From: Chiua virens
Taxonomy: Eukaryota; Basidiomycota; Agaricomycetes; Boletales; Boletaceae
Assembly (NCBI GenBank): GCA_019787685.1
Contig: JAHNUO010000005.1
Location: forward strand, 1,798,001 to 1,862,000
DNA: 64,000 nucleotides
Reading direction: 5' to 3'
This document shows, piece by piece, positions 11,888 to 23,572 of the stretch (position 1 is its first letter; every line of letters starts with the position of its first letter). The translations under genes were made by a program, and so were the position numbers. A model generated the notes under the pieces. It was not told the DNA's origin, made no database searches, and was given only the letters and a program-made list of their open reading frames with translations.

Positions 11888-12264
11888 TCACTGACTCGCA
11901 TCCAAGCTATACGTATTTTTCTCCAACTAGGATGAATGGCAATGAGAATGTATACCATCTCGTGTAGGTGGATGCACGTACCTCGGCCTCCAGTTCCTTT
12001 CTTACTCTGTACTCCTCGTCCGCCTTGATGATGAGATGGTAGTCATCAAAGTCTTCTATGATGAAGGGCTCTCTCTCGTTCATCGAGAGCAGTATTTGTT
12101 TCACTGCAGAGTCGCTGGGACCATGAGGGATGCTCAGAAGTCCATCCTAGGCGGATCACCTAGCCTTGGTGCTTACCATGTGAAAAGGATACCTTTCAAG
12201 CTCTTTAGTAGTCTGCTTCGCATTTGAGAGATTCGTGCGAGTACACACCTTTAATGGCCCTCAT
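11888..12264 (-). CDS. TFB5: TFIIH subunit TFB5
   Basis: The smallest core subunit of general transcription factor TFIIH, needed for nucleotide excision repair; it stabilises the p52/Tfb2 subunit. I assemble four exons, complement(11888..11926, 11982..12114, 12177..12192, 12249..12264), 204 nt = 67 aa plus stop, all junctions in frame. The protein reads MRAIKGILFTCD, then SAVKQILLSMNE, PFIIEDFDDYHLIIK, and ends LEKNTYSLDASQ, matching the family in order and length. Two exons are only 16 nt long, which is why no long open frame is visible at the 5' end. It is divergent from ribose-5-phosphate isomerase. Confidence 0.9.
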
Positions 12265-12703
12265 ATCACCCTGAGGTCCTACGGAGGTGGGTGTGAATTG
12301 GGATGGTGGTGTGTGACAAGCTCCGAGTCGACGCAATTGTGACGATCACGCGTATTTGACAGTGCTCAGCGACTCGGACGGTACTCACCCTTTCGAGCAG
12401 CTCTGGGTCCACAGTTTTGTCGCCAACATGACCCCCTTGCCTCGACACTCCAGGTCAAGCTTTGTAAGTCGATTGGTTCGAGTTGTAAGCTGACACGACT
12501 GATTCAGTACAACCCCATTTGTCTTTTCATTCCCAACCTCCTGCTTCGCGGCTCCTTGAAATCTACTGTTATAATTATCGTAGGAAAGCTTTTGACTAAG
12601 CGTCTATTCCCGTCCCACCTGAGTCCACCACACCTCGTCGTAATCCCTGGACCATTGACACGTACCGGATCCTGCATCCTTCTGACGCCTGTTCCCAGTC
12701 ACC
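12265..12703. promoter_or_regulatory. Divergent promoter region TFB5 / RPI
   Basis: A 439 bp interval between divergent start codons. It holds no coding signal and is presumed to contain both promoters. A pyrimidine-rich stretch precedes the RPI start. No specific element was identified. Confidence 0.4.
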
Positions 12704-13859
12704 ATGTCCGCCGTTGAGGAATCTAAACGGCTCGCTGCTTATACAGCAGTGGATAAACACATCCTTCCTCATCACAAGGTACTGCTGGTAGGATCCATGT
12801 CAGCATCACTTGCACGATACTCATACACCGCTCAGATCATCGGGATAGGTTCAGGTATGTGCTTGCCGCATCAACCTCTTCTCCACTTACTCGTCTTCTC
12901 CTCAGGCTCTACCGTACCCTACGTCGTTGATCGCATCGTACAACAAGGTGCTGAGTTGAACAAGGGCCGCGTCTTCATCCCTACCGGGTTTCAGTCCAAG
13001 GAGCTCATTATTTCGGCCAAGCTTACCCTCGGCGACGTGGACGAGTATCTCACGATCGATGTCACGATCGATGGCGCTGACGAGTCCGTCCATGGCATTT
13101 CACTTTCGCCCATCGATGCTTACCCATTGTAGGGTCGACCCTAACCTCAACTGTATCAAGGGTGGAGGAGCGTGTCATCTGCGAGAAAAAGTTCTCGCAG
13201 AAGCGGCCAAAACGTGTGTTCTCGCGTTTCTGATCTCTTGGTTCGCCTCATCTCATGTCCGTCGGAGATTCATCGTGGTAGCCGACTACAGGAAAAACAG
13301 CGACTACCTTGGAAAGAATGTGCGTTTGTTCTTCTCGGACATTTTACATGACTTCTAGTATTCACCTTTACTATTCATCTAGTTCACCCAAGGCGTACCG
13401 ATCGAGGTCGTTCCTTTTGCATACGCCAAGGTCCTACAGAACCTCCGTGAGCAACTCGGTTCACCCAACGCATCACTCCGCATGGCAAAAGCAAAGGCGG
13501 GACCCGTTGTTACCGACAACAGCAATTTTGTCATCGACGCCCCTTTCTCGAGAGACTTGGTGCAGGCCCCGGCTTCGGTACGTGGAAATCATATCTTCCA
13601 TTTGCTCTGTCTGATGTAGAATGATTTCTTGTTGCTCCCCGAGCAGCTGTTGGCGAAAATAAAGATGCTGACCGGCGTCGTGGAGGTTGGTTTATTCTGC
13701 AATATTACGCAAGCTGCATACTTCGGTAATCAGGTACTATCTTTTAAATTTTCATTGCCGAAAGGTCGTTTGTGTTGATATTACGCGCAGGATGGGAGCG
13801 TGACGGTGAAGAGAGCACAAGGTAAAGAGGTGGTCGAAGAACGTGTAGTCGCCCCTTGA
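12704..13859 (+). CDS. RKI1: Ribose-5-phosphate isomerase
   Basis: Interconverts ribose-5-phosphate and ribulose-5-phosphate in the non-oxidative pentose phosphate pathway, in the cytosol. Eight exons are assembled: 12704..12778, 12836..12854, 12906..13083, 13133..13213, 13268..13319, 13383..13577, 13647..13733, 13791..13859 (756 nt, 251 aa). Diagnostic motifs are [47 protein letters not shown] with the catalytic Asp pair, [20 protein letters not shown], and [15 protein letters not shown]; the C-terminus has [11 protein letters not shown] and VEVGLFCN. Exon 3 uses an uncommon but canonical GT donor (gtccgt). The second exon is only 19 nt. Confidence 0.93.
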
Positions 13860-14270
13860 AGGTCTACTTTGGATGGAAGTGAGGGCTCTGTGTATCTAGA
13901 AATCTTGTATTGAGTCTACTGCAGTTTGTACTCTTCGTGAATGGTGTTGTACGGGTCCTGCGTTGTTTTACAAGCACTGCCCGATGGCCAGTGGCCACTT
14001 CGTCAGTGCAGCTTTCTCAGCAACTTTTTTCATCGCGTGCGTGCCAATATATGTCAACCAGTCATCTATGTTTAGTAACGATAATCATCGGGGGTCGAGA
14101 GGGAAATGTAGGAATCCTGGCACTCACGGCAGTCGCATCTTCGATGTCTGATGGAGCGGACAGCACAGCCATTACAAATACTAGCGTTGTTAACGTTCAC
14201 TACACTTCTCCACCCAGTGCCTACCATCTCCCTTCTCACTGTCGTACGGGGAATATAGTTAGTTTAAGAT
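13860..14270. other. Intergenic region upstream of the NLR-like gene
   Basis: About 410 bp without a supported gene; 3' flank of the isomerase and probable promoter of the NLR-like gene. Confidence 0.4.
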
Positions 14271-17200
14271 GAATACCACGTACGTATATCCATTGCCTTG
14301 ATACTTTTGGCCAGGTCCGCTGACTGTGGGGCTAGGGCAAAGATATTTACTATCGGAGGTGAGGTTGTAACACTAAGTCTGTTCGATGCTGACTTATCTT
14401 CTTTCAGGGATCAAACTTCGTACTGGAACAAAACCTAGACTCTGGCGGAAAAGGATATACTACATCAAGTTTTACTCGGCCGGAACAGCGCGATCGACGA
14501 AGGAAACGAAGGATGGAAAGGATGGTCTTTCATGGGATGAAAACTTTCTTTTGTGAGTATGCATCAATACTGCATACTAGAGAACTGAATGATGTCAGCG
14601 ATGGGAACGACAAGGACGACTTTCGCGTGGAGGTTTACCAGAGGCATCGCTTTCCACGCAAACGGGACGAGCTCGTTGTAAGTCTCACTTCTACGTTCGA
14701 AGACGTAGTGACGAAAGTGAACAACAACGGTACGGAAAACACATGCAGCATGTTCTACTGACAGCTCGTTTTCAGTGTTTGAAGAATCTCTCCGAAAGGA
14801 CCCTTCCATGTCTGATGATTCTTCGGAGGCCAAATTTACACTCAAATTTACATTCATCACAGCCCCCCATCAAGGGCACGACACCCAGAAGCGTCAGGCT
14901 GACTGTGACATCGGAAAGGCGATCCAAGCAGCTGGCGCAATGCATCCCACGCTTACTGTGGTTGATCCCGCGACTTCGGCCGTCGATGAAGTCCCACAAC
15001 TCATGGGTAGCGTACAAACATTTGAGACGACGTGGAACGTTTTGTTGCAGAGAATCGAGCTCCTCAGCAAGATTTCCGCCAGTATTGCGCAGGTATGGAT
15101 GTGTTGCTCAGTGTCGCCGTGCGCATGCGGTCTGATCGCTACGTAGATTCACCCTTATGTATCGCTGGCTTGGTTCGTTGTGTCGTCTGTCAATCAGGTT
15201 TGATCTCCGATGAAATCCCTGTGCCATTACTGAGTACTACGATGCTCAACACAGATTCTCGTAAAGCAGAAAAATTGCGATGATCAAGTAATTCGATTGG
15301 CAGGTACCATGAGCGACGTCTTTGCGTTCGTCCACGATACCAATCCATTGAAGACGATCGAAGAACATGTAGAGCCCCTTAAGCTCCTCATCCAACAGGT
15401 GATGGAGTGCGCGGATTTCATCCGGGACTACGCCGAGCACAAAGGCTTCGGTAAGGAGGCCCGCTGCCTTATTGTGTCTCTTACTCACCCCTGATGCAGT
15501 GACACGGATGGTGACATCCACGTTCGCAAATGTCGACACAAGAATCTCGGATTACCAGAGCAAGCTGCATGAGCTTAGAGACGCATTCGTGCGCGGGATT
15601 ACATTGCAAACCAGAATCATTGTCGGTCGTTTGCACGACATGGTTGACGACGGCGGTAGGCCTGGCCTTTTCTGATCCTAATCAGACACTCACGAATGCC
15701 AAACGCAGCGGACAAAATCGAGATAAGCGCCTTGAAAGACCTGCCATATGCCGACGGTGCAAGGCACGACCAGACGAAGGGTTGCCTGCCAGGCACTCGA
15801 GAAACATTGCTGCGCGAAATTTTTGAGATCCTCAATAATCCCGCAGATGATGCACCTCGAGTCTGTCTTCTGATTGGCGTCGCTGGGTCGGGCAAGTCTG
15901 CGGTGGCTCATTCAATCGCGCGATGGTATGACAAACAGGAAAAGCTAGGCTCATCGTACTGTTTCGCAAGGGCTGATGTAGTGAGCCGGAACCCAAATAA
16001 TCTGTTCAGCACCATTGCACGCGATCTTGCCGACCGTGATCATCAGTACAGGTCTGCCTTGTGCAAGGTGATCCAAGCAAGCCGATCGCTTCGCACGTCG
16101 CGGGTGCCTATGGAGCAGCTTGAGCAGTTGATCATCGAGCCTAGCAAGGACGTCCGCCCTATCGGACCTTTGGTCATCGTGATCGATGCGCTCGACGAGT
16201 GTGGCGATCAAGCTAATCGTCAGCACCTTCTACCTGCCCTTTCTAGACTGATCACGGATACGTCTTTCCCGACCAACCTTCGTTTCTTGATAACCACTCG
16301 ACCGGAAAACGACATTCTAGACGACATTCTCGACCAACTGCCGTCAGACCCACGCCTGGTTTGTAAGGAGATGGGAGATATCTTGAAGCAAAGTGTTGAC
16401 GCAGACATCGAGAGGTTCATCCATCATTCCCTCGATAAATATTCGTCCGAGCTCCAGTTAGTTGACCAGGACTGGTGTCGACTACTCGTGCAGCGCGCGC
16501 AACACCTCTTCCAGTGGGCAGCCACGGCATGCAACTTCATCAGAGAGATAGGTTCAAGCGGACTCGGGCGATCTGATCGGGTTCGACTACTCCTGGAAAC
16601 CGATAAGATTGAAGGTGGTTATCCGCTGGACCAGCTTTACCGGACCGTGCTACGACAGCTATTCGAGTCCGAACCAGAACGGGATCGGTTTCGTGAGGTG
16701 ATGGCCATCGTGCTCGCCCTCAAGAAACCACTCCCCCTTCCTTCCCTTTCGGCTCTCATTGATGGACACTTGAGGGTACCAGTAGATGTTCGAGCCTGTT
16801 GTTTCAGCTCTTGCATCTCTGTTGGATGGGGCTTCTGATGACCGGAAGCCCATCCGTCCACTTCATACATCCTTCTATGATTTCTTACGTGATGGCAAGA
16901 GCAGTTTCACTTTTCAAATCCCACTCCTTCCCCAGAATTCCCTCACCCTTGGACAAGCATCACTTGCATGCATGCGCCACATGCTTAAGTTCAACATTTG
17001 TGGCCTCACTGATCCCCGAATTCTCAACACTGTTGTCCCTGACCTATCCAGTCGGGTGGGCAGAGCTATCCCTCCTCATCTATCATACTCCTGCCTATAT
17101 TGGATGGACCACTTGCAACATGTTCAATGTACCCCAGACCAACTTGATGACATCACTCTGTTCTTCAAAACCTTCTTCCCCTACTGGGTTGAAGCCATCA

Positions 17201-19524
17201 GTCTTCTATCCCTCTCCTCAGCATCACCCATTCTGTCTGCCCTAGAGACCTGCACAATCCTTGAAGGTTGGGCCCAGCCCAAGGTAGGACAAACAATTTC
17301 ATGACTGGTAATTAATTCTGAGAAAATTAATCAGGAGCAGAGTATCACTATCCTTGCCTCAGAAGCATCCAGATTCATCCAGGTGTTTGCCCCTGTATTC
17401 AGAAAATCTACCCCCCACCTATACCTGTCAGCTATGCCCCAGACCCCCACCAACTCACCACTCTGTCAGCTTTGGCAGAAGTTCCTTCTAAAATGTACTT
17501 CAATCACCTCTGGACATCCTACTAGTTGGCCAGCAGACATTCATACTCTTCAGGGGCATAAACATTCTGTTGTATCTGTTGCCTATTCATATGATGGGAA
17601 AAAGATTGTCTCTGGCTCTTATGATAGGACCATCAGGGTTTGGGATGCAGCCACTGGCCAGCACATAGCAGGTCCATTCCAAGGGCATGGAAATTGGGTT
17701 TCATCTGTTGCCTTTTCACCTGATGGGAGGACAATTGTCTCTGGCTCTTTAGATAGGACCATCAGGATTTGGGATGCAGCCACTAGCCAGCTTATATCAA
17801 GTCCACTCCAGGGGCATGATCATTCTGTCACATCTGTTGCATATTCACCTGATGGGAAGAAGATTGTCTCTGGATCTGAGGACAGGACCATTAAGGTCTG
17901 GGATGCAGCCACTAGCCAGCTCATAGCAGGTCCATTCCAGGGGCATGAACATTCTATCACATGTGTTGCCTATTCATCTGATGGGAAGAAGATTGTCTCT
18001 AGCTCTCATGATAAGACCATCAGGATCTGGGATGAAGCCACTAGCCAGCTTATAGCAGGTCCACTCCAGGGGCATGACTGTTCTGTCACATCTGTTGCAT
18101 ATTCACCTGATGGGAAAAAGATTGTCTCTGGCTCTCATGATAGGACCATTAGGATTTGGGATGCAGCCACTGGCCAGTCTGTTACAGGTCCATTTCAGGG
18201 ACATGAAAGTTCTGTCACATCTATTGCCTATTCACCTGATGGGAAGAAAATTGTCTCTGGTTCTCATGACAGCACCATTAGGATCTGGGATGCAGCCACT
18301 GGCCAACCTATAGCAAGTCCATTCCATAAAGATTTTGTTACATCTATTGCATATTCACCTGATGGAAAGAAGATTGTCTCTGGCTCTCATGACAACACCA
18401 TTAAGATCTGGGATGCAACCACTGGCCAGCCTACAGCAGCTCCATTTCAGGGGCATACATACTGTATCATATCTGTTGCCTTTTCACCTGATGGGAGGAA
18501 TATTGTCTCTGGCTCTTATGATAGGACTATCAGGATTTGGAATGCAGCTACTGGTCAGCCTATGGCAGGTCCATTCCAGGGACATGAAGATTCTGTCACA
18601 TCTGTTGCCTACTCTCCTGATGGGAAGAAAATTATCTCTGGCTCTTTAGACAGAACAATCAGAGTCTGGGATGCAGCAACTGGCCAGTCTATATTAGGTC
18701 CACTCCAAATGCATTCAGAATTTGTCACATTTGTTGCTTATTCACCTGATGGGAGGAAAATTGTCTCTGGCTCTGATGACAGGACCATTAGGATTTGGGA
18801 TGCAGCCACTGGTCAGCCTATTGCAGGTCCATTTCAGGGGCATGAAGATTCTGTCAGATCTGTTGCCTATTCACCTGATGGGATGAAGATTGTCTCTAGC
18901 TCTCATGACAAGACCATCAGGATCTGGGATGCAGCTACTGGCCAATCTATAGTAGATCCATTCCAAGGGCATGAGGATTCTGTCACATCTATTGCTTATT
19001 CACCTGATGGAAAGAAGATTGTCTCTGGCTCCCATGATAGGACCATCAGAATCTGGGATTCAGCCACTGGAAAGTCTATAGCAGATCCATTCCAGGGGCA
19101 TGAAGATTCTGTCACATCTGTTGCCTATTCACCTGATGGAAGGAGGATTGTCTCTGGCTCATATGATAGCACCATCAGGGTTTGGGATGCAGTCACTTGC
19201 CAACCTATAGCAGGTCCATTCCAGGGACATAGCTCAGTGGTCACCTGTGTTGCATTTTCACCTGATAGCAACTATATTGTTTCTGCATCTAAAGATGAGT
19301 CCATCAAAGTATGGAAGGTACAACAACTTGTCTCCCTTGGCAGCCTCCATGAAGATGATGGATTTATTTTCTCTGGTGATCTATGTCATCACTGGATTGC
19401 TCCTTGGTTTAGGCCTGCTTTTTACCTTCCCCCTCTTTCCTTAGTCATATCTCGTCATGGAACATATCAGGTTGACATAGATGGTTCATTTGGAGAATCC
19501 TGGATTGCTTGTTGGAAGTCATAG
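14271..19524 (+). CDS. NLR-like C2-NACHT-WD40 STAND protein, apparently frameshifted
   Basis: A fungal NLR-like signal-transduction NTPase of the HET-D/HET-E-related type; in other fungi such proteins act in self/non-self recognition and cell death. In order: a C2-like N-terminus (from IKLRTGTKPR near 14412 to VYQRHRFPRKRDELV); an alpha-helical linker (IEEHVEPLKLLIQQVMECAD, ADFIRDYAEHKGF); a NACHT domain opening with PYADGARHDQTKGCLPGTRE, Walker A GVAGSGKSAVAHS (about 15877-15915) and Walker B LVIVIDALDEC (about 16171-16203); then IRPLHTSFYDFLRDG and 14 WD40 repeats. The intron 17284..17334 joins NACHT and WD40 parts in frame. Near 16787 the frame changes by one base with no usable intron, so the gene may be a pseudogene, or this may be a base-calling error. 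The start is uncertain. The 3' half is almost free of CpG. Confidence 0.8.
17542..19325 (+). repeat. 14 tandem WD40 repeats (about 129 bp each)
   Basis: Fourteen head-to-tail units of 43 codons (one of 41, the seventh, lacking two residues of the QGHE segment). Each follows the pattern PFQGHEDSVTSVAYSPDGKK then IVSGSHDRTIRIWDAATGQ. Variation concentrates at a few positions (residues after GH, the SGS/SSS-x-D position and the ATGQ-S/P-I-x-G/S/D end), as in NLRs with recombining repeats. Fourteen units would make two seven-blade propellers. The last unit (FSPDSNYIVSASKDESIKVW) is the most divergent. Confidence 0.93.
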
Positions 19525-20082
19525 TTTTATTTTGTTCTGGTAGATCTTCTGAGTTGTGCATGATTCCTTTGTCTTTTCTACTATGTGTACATATGTATGT
19601 ATAGCTAGTACTACTGTACCATTTTAATTAATTTGTCAGGCCCTGTGACATGTGAAACAGGAAGTCTTTTTTGCTTAGTCTCTTACTTACATATGTAGAT
19701 CCAATTCAAAGTCCAATAAGTCCACCTAGTTATACCTGTCAGTTCAAATTCAACCTATCCATGCTCCACTCTTGTGATTTCATTGATGCATGCAGGTGGG
19801 CCATAGACCTAACAATGCTGGCCAGGCCCAGGCCTTGTCATATTTCTAGTTGCATTTTTCTAAGCACTAATTCACAACACACTAATGTGCTTATGTAGTT
19901 ATGCATCTTATACCATGTTCTACAGATTTTACTCCAATGTCTCTCTGGCTTACTAGTATCTATAGAACTTCAAGTTTAATTGCCATCTACATCATAATCC
20001 ACTTGCTTCATACATATGCACCTGAGGTCATGCATGTGCACTTGCATAGCAATTTATTACAAGTATATTTACTTGCTTGAGT
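19525..20082. other. CpG-free intergenic DNA
   Basis: AT-richer non-coding DNA between the NLR-like gene and the DUF6533 pseudogene. No gene was seen. Confidence 0.5.
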
Positions 20083-21407
20083 CTACCTGCACCAGTCAAG
20101 CTGATTCAATCTGGCTTCCTCATTCTGCCCTGCATTCAATTCTATGTATTTTTTCTGCCACATCATCCTCCATGTGACTTGCAGACACAATAGGCAAATC
20201 AGCAACACCATGGTCAAATAGTGTTGATAAGCCAAACCCAGAGTCAATCCTATCCCCACTCCTGCCTTGAATTCATACTCATACAGCTTCCATATGCTCA
20301 CTGGCATGAATAATTGAGGGATGAGAGTGAACACTAGCAGGACATACACCATGAAAGTTGATAGTAACTACAGCTTATGGTTGGCTGGAATCAGTCCCCA
20401 GCTGTACAACATGCTGACAAGAAAGGGGACTGAGGACAGAAAGCCATAGAAAGAGATAGATTGATGTACATGTATTGGTTGAGTTACCACTGCTTTGTCA
20501 CATGGCACATTTGAAGTGACTGCCTCATAAACTGGATGGTTGCAAGCATGCACAACATTACACTAAAGATGATTTATTTGTACATTGCCCATGTGTGTAG
20601 GATCATTATCACTGTAATCCTCAATTAAATTTCATTTTCTCATCATTCCAACTTGAAGCATTCATGAATGGAATGGTGGAATCAAGGTTGAGTACATGCA
20701 TCTGAGTACACAGTGAGTCATGTTAGTACATCCATCAGGATCAAAATTTGATGAAGCACACCTATTTACAACCAGGTACAAATGTGATAACATCTCTCAG
20801 TGTGGTGAAATTTGAATCAAGTCTATATTTTTCAGTCCAATTTAGTACAGAGGGCAGTACACCTGATGAGCACTCAAGTTAGTGTCTAGCATGTACATTG
20901 CAACAACCATGGGCTCACTGATGCTAAACTCAATAGACCACAATAACAAATCTATGAAAGAATTCAAGTTGCTAGAGCACATGCTTGTGAACTGGGAGTT
21001 TGAGTACACACAAGAACACATAGCATTGACACCCAGGTCCATGGTTTCTTCTGCTGCCTCAGATCAGAAACATGTCAACTCCACAAATGGGGTGCACACT
21101 GACCCAGATATATTCTATCTTCATAGATCAATGATTAGGTCCTCAGTCTTCTCATGCATGATGCTGGAAGCAACATGCACTGTACCTCTTTTGGAAAGAT
21201 AAGGGCAGATGCATAAATTTGTGCCTCATAATAAAATCAAATTGATAGCAGACTGTAATTGTATATGATGGCAGTGAGGATGGTGACTGTGAAAAAACCT
21301 GAGAGACCAGTAATCTCCATAAGCATAGAAGAGCATACAGGACATCATGATATAGTTGTCCTACCACATGGAAATGAGAGATGACTCAACTGCAGAACAG
21401 AGGACAT
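20083..21407 (-). pseudogene. Decayed DUF6533-type 7-TM gene (copy 2)
   Basis: Base-level similarity to copy 1 (5383-7186) runs in the same order and orientation: for example 'gataagccaaacccagagtcaatcc' is shared at 20227 and 5549 (given here only as positions with a common core 'gccaaacccagagtcaatcc'). Where copy 1 has CG, this copy has TG or CA (gcgtcgataagc versus gtgttgataagc; cccgtatgct versus tccatatgct). A segment equivalent to about 270 bp of copy 1 (5960-6225) is missing: 'actaaagatgattt' runs straight into 'gtacattgcccatgtgtg' near 20570. Only fragments of frame remain, so it cannot encode the full protein. Confidence 0.85.
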
Positions 21408-21620
21408 GATTCTTGACTGGATATTAATTGAGAGGCAGTGGGTGGTCTGAGAAGCATGAGAGATAACAAACAGCTATGATGGTATGTTCAAGCCCTACTC
21501 AGACCAACAGATTTATAAGTCCACACATACTTGCCAGTGTGTTCACCACTATGTTTGCCAGTGACTGCAGTGAACATGCCATACAACATCCTGTATAATT
21601 CACATACATATTTTGCAAAC

Positions 21621-22703
21621 CGACCAACTTTGGTGGTCATATCATGATGCAACTTGAACCCCAGCTCCTGTAGCTCGGAGAGACGTGAGTGTTAGGACTC
21701 CGAGTCTGCTCGGTAACTTACGATACAACGGGAATGGCAATCTGAGTCTTTGGATAATCCGCCGCCTGTCCAGAAATCCGCACTACAGGATGCATGCTCT
21801 CGACGGCCCGGCTACACAGGAACACTATGCATTCTTGAAGCCACTCGCACAATTGGCATCTTTGTTTGCTTCTCTTTTGCCCAAGTTAAGGCTGCCCCCG
21901 GCCATCCCTAATTCTGTTCCCTGCCGTACCCTCAGGCTGCTATGACTTTCGCATGTAAGTCGAGGAGCCAATTGAAGATCAAAGTTTCATTCACCTCTTC
22001 CGCAGTCGCGACCTGTTGCTATTCTGATTGGTCACACAGCAGCCACTGTACCGTATTCAGCCAATGAGTGCATGACTTATCTTCCATCGGTTCGAATTCG
22101 GATCGGTAGAAAGTCAGTCGTGCCGCGGACGTAACACCTGAGATCTGAGAGTTCAAGAAATTGACCGTAATGGTACATATGCTTCATTCTTCTTTTGGTT
22201 CCGTTGGTACATGCAGGTGGTCTAGGCCGGATCCGACGTCGCCAGTTGCTGTAGAGTGCTGGCGCTTAACCGGTGGTCGAGACTCTCGTCGATTTACAGT
22301 TTAATTGCATCATTTCCAGGCACTACTCTGGAGCACACAGCTTCAAGCCTGCCAGTCCACTGTTCTAGACCCCGTCGCTCACACAGATGCCGTCGATGTG
22401 GTGACGCAGCAGCTCCACCTCGACTATCTAACCCCAACAAAGTGGAGTCGTCGGTTCTAGACCCTCGAGATATCTGCGCACCGCCGGAGAGTTCTGATTT
22501 CCAGATTTCCTTGCCCTCCTGTTCAAGCATGCTTCGAACTTCTGCGGTATGACGTGTATGCCTGTCTGGGGCTAGTTTTGCTCTCAGTCCAATATCCAGT
22601 TCCGCTCAAGTATTCTCTCAACTAAATGATCATTCAACCCCGCTACCCCCTATATATTCCTCTGTATCGAGGAATTTCTGACCATGAGCCTTGTCACTTC
22701 CCA
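21621..22703. other. Intergenic region, right of the CpG-free block
   Basis: CpG-rich again from 21621. Short frames exist (for example around 21685-21945 and 22256-22552), but none resembles a known family or forms a clear exon chain. Confidence 0.4.
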
Positions 22704-23410
22704 ATGCCACTCCACGATATCTTCAACTTTCGCAGGCTTGCGCGCGCACTGCGCTTCAATCCAGTCAACGAACGTCCAATCCCCCTCGAGCTCACAAGAG
22801 AGCTCGATGACCTGAGAAAAGTCTTGTTAAACCTGGTATACATCTCGCGTTTTGCCCGTGCCCGAGTTGCCTAGAACTGAGACGTTGATTGATGCAGCTT
22901 ACTGCATTCCTCACGTCGGTCCCCTTCCTCGATCTTGTCTGCGCACGTGTCTAATGTCGCTCCAGTGTGCATGCATCGAGTGTGATGGGCGCGGTGACAT
23001 TGGCACTGTTAGTGTACACGATCAATCTTCATATCGTGATCAATGCCAGTTTTCTGCAGGTAAGTGCGACATGCGTGATCTTTCCTCTCACCTTTATTTT
23101 CTTTTGGTGGTCCTACGTGGTCTGATGCTATCCCTAGAATAGTCCGACGCTGTCCAGGATTCTGCACGCGATACCCGTTCTTGGTATATTTTGTATGGCC
23201 ACCTTCGAGCTGGTTGTCGTCGTGCAGTCCCCTCCCGTCGCAGCCGCCGTCCTTTTGGCGTGTGCCTTACCACCACTCGTAATTGCGGCTCATCTTGGGA
23301 GACGCTATGCTGAAACGATCTTTATTCCATTTCCTGTACAGACGCGGGACGTGGCGCCTGCTGTGTCAGGCCCGGCTGATGAGACAGTCGAGCTTGGGAC
23401 AGCCAAGTAG
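22704..23410 (+). CDS. Hypothetical membrane protein, 3 or more TM segments
   Basis: Not recognised. A first exon MPLHDIFNFRRLARALRF...VNERPIPLELTRELDDLRKV begins at 22704. Short exons after small GT-AG introns give LTAFLTSVPFLDLVCA, VMGAVTLALLVYTINLHIVI then NASFLQ, and finally SRILHAIPVLGIFCMATFEL with VVVVQSPPVAAAVLLACALP, ending at 23410. At least three hydrophobic segments long enough to cross a membrane are visible. Exact exon borders were not all settled. It is convergent with the RhoGEF gene, 160 bp away. Confidence 0.5.
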
Positions 23411-23572
23411 AGAGCGACTAGCTCAAAATGCATTGAATCAAAGTCAGAAATACCATCCGTTGTAGTATACATGGTTGTACACACATATTCCCGAACCTAG
23501 CATACATTAAATGATTCCGTATGATTGCACTGATGTCCGTCTCATTGAAGTATTCCCTGATACGCCTAGGTA

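Larger units (their letters stand above)
17055..21620. other. CpG-depleted block spanning NLR 3' half, intergenic DNA and a pseudogene
   Basis: Between the CG at 17053 and the CG at 21621 I find only one CpG, at 19453, in about 4.56 kb. TG and CA dinucleotides are abundant. The neighbouring DNA on both sides is CpG-rich. The left edge is graded (a few CpGs between 16,800 and 17,054), while the right edge is abrupt. The block includes coding WD40 sequence, untranslated DNA and a decayed gene, so coding constraint does not explain it. Deamination of methylated CpG is the natural explanation. Confidence 0.85.

Noticed and set aside
18074..18649. Long open frames in the second + frame across the WD40 array
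   Set aside because: They are shadows of the repeat array; their own 43-residue periodicity mirrors the WD40 units and they have no family similarity.
17055..21620. A transposable element as the cause of the CpG-poor block
   Set aside because: I saw no transposase, reverse transcriptase, terminal repeats or target duplications; the content is an NLR 3' half and a DUF6533 pseudogene.
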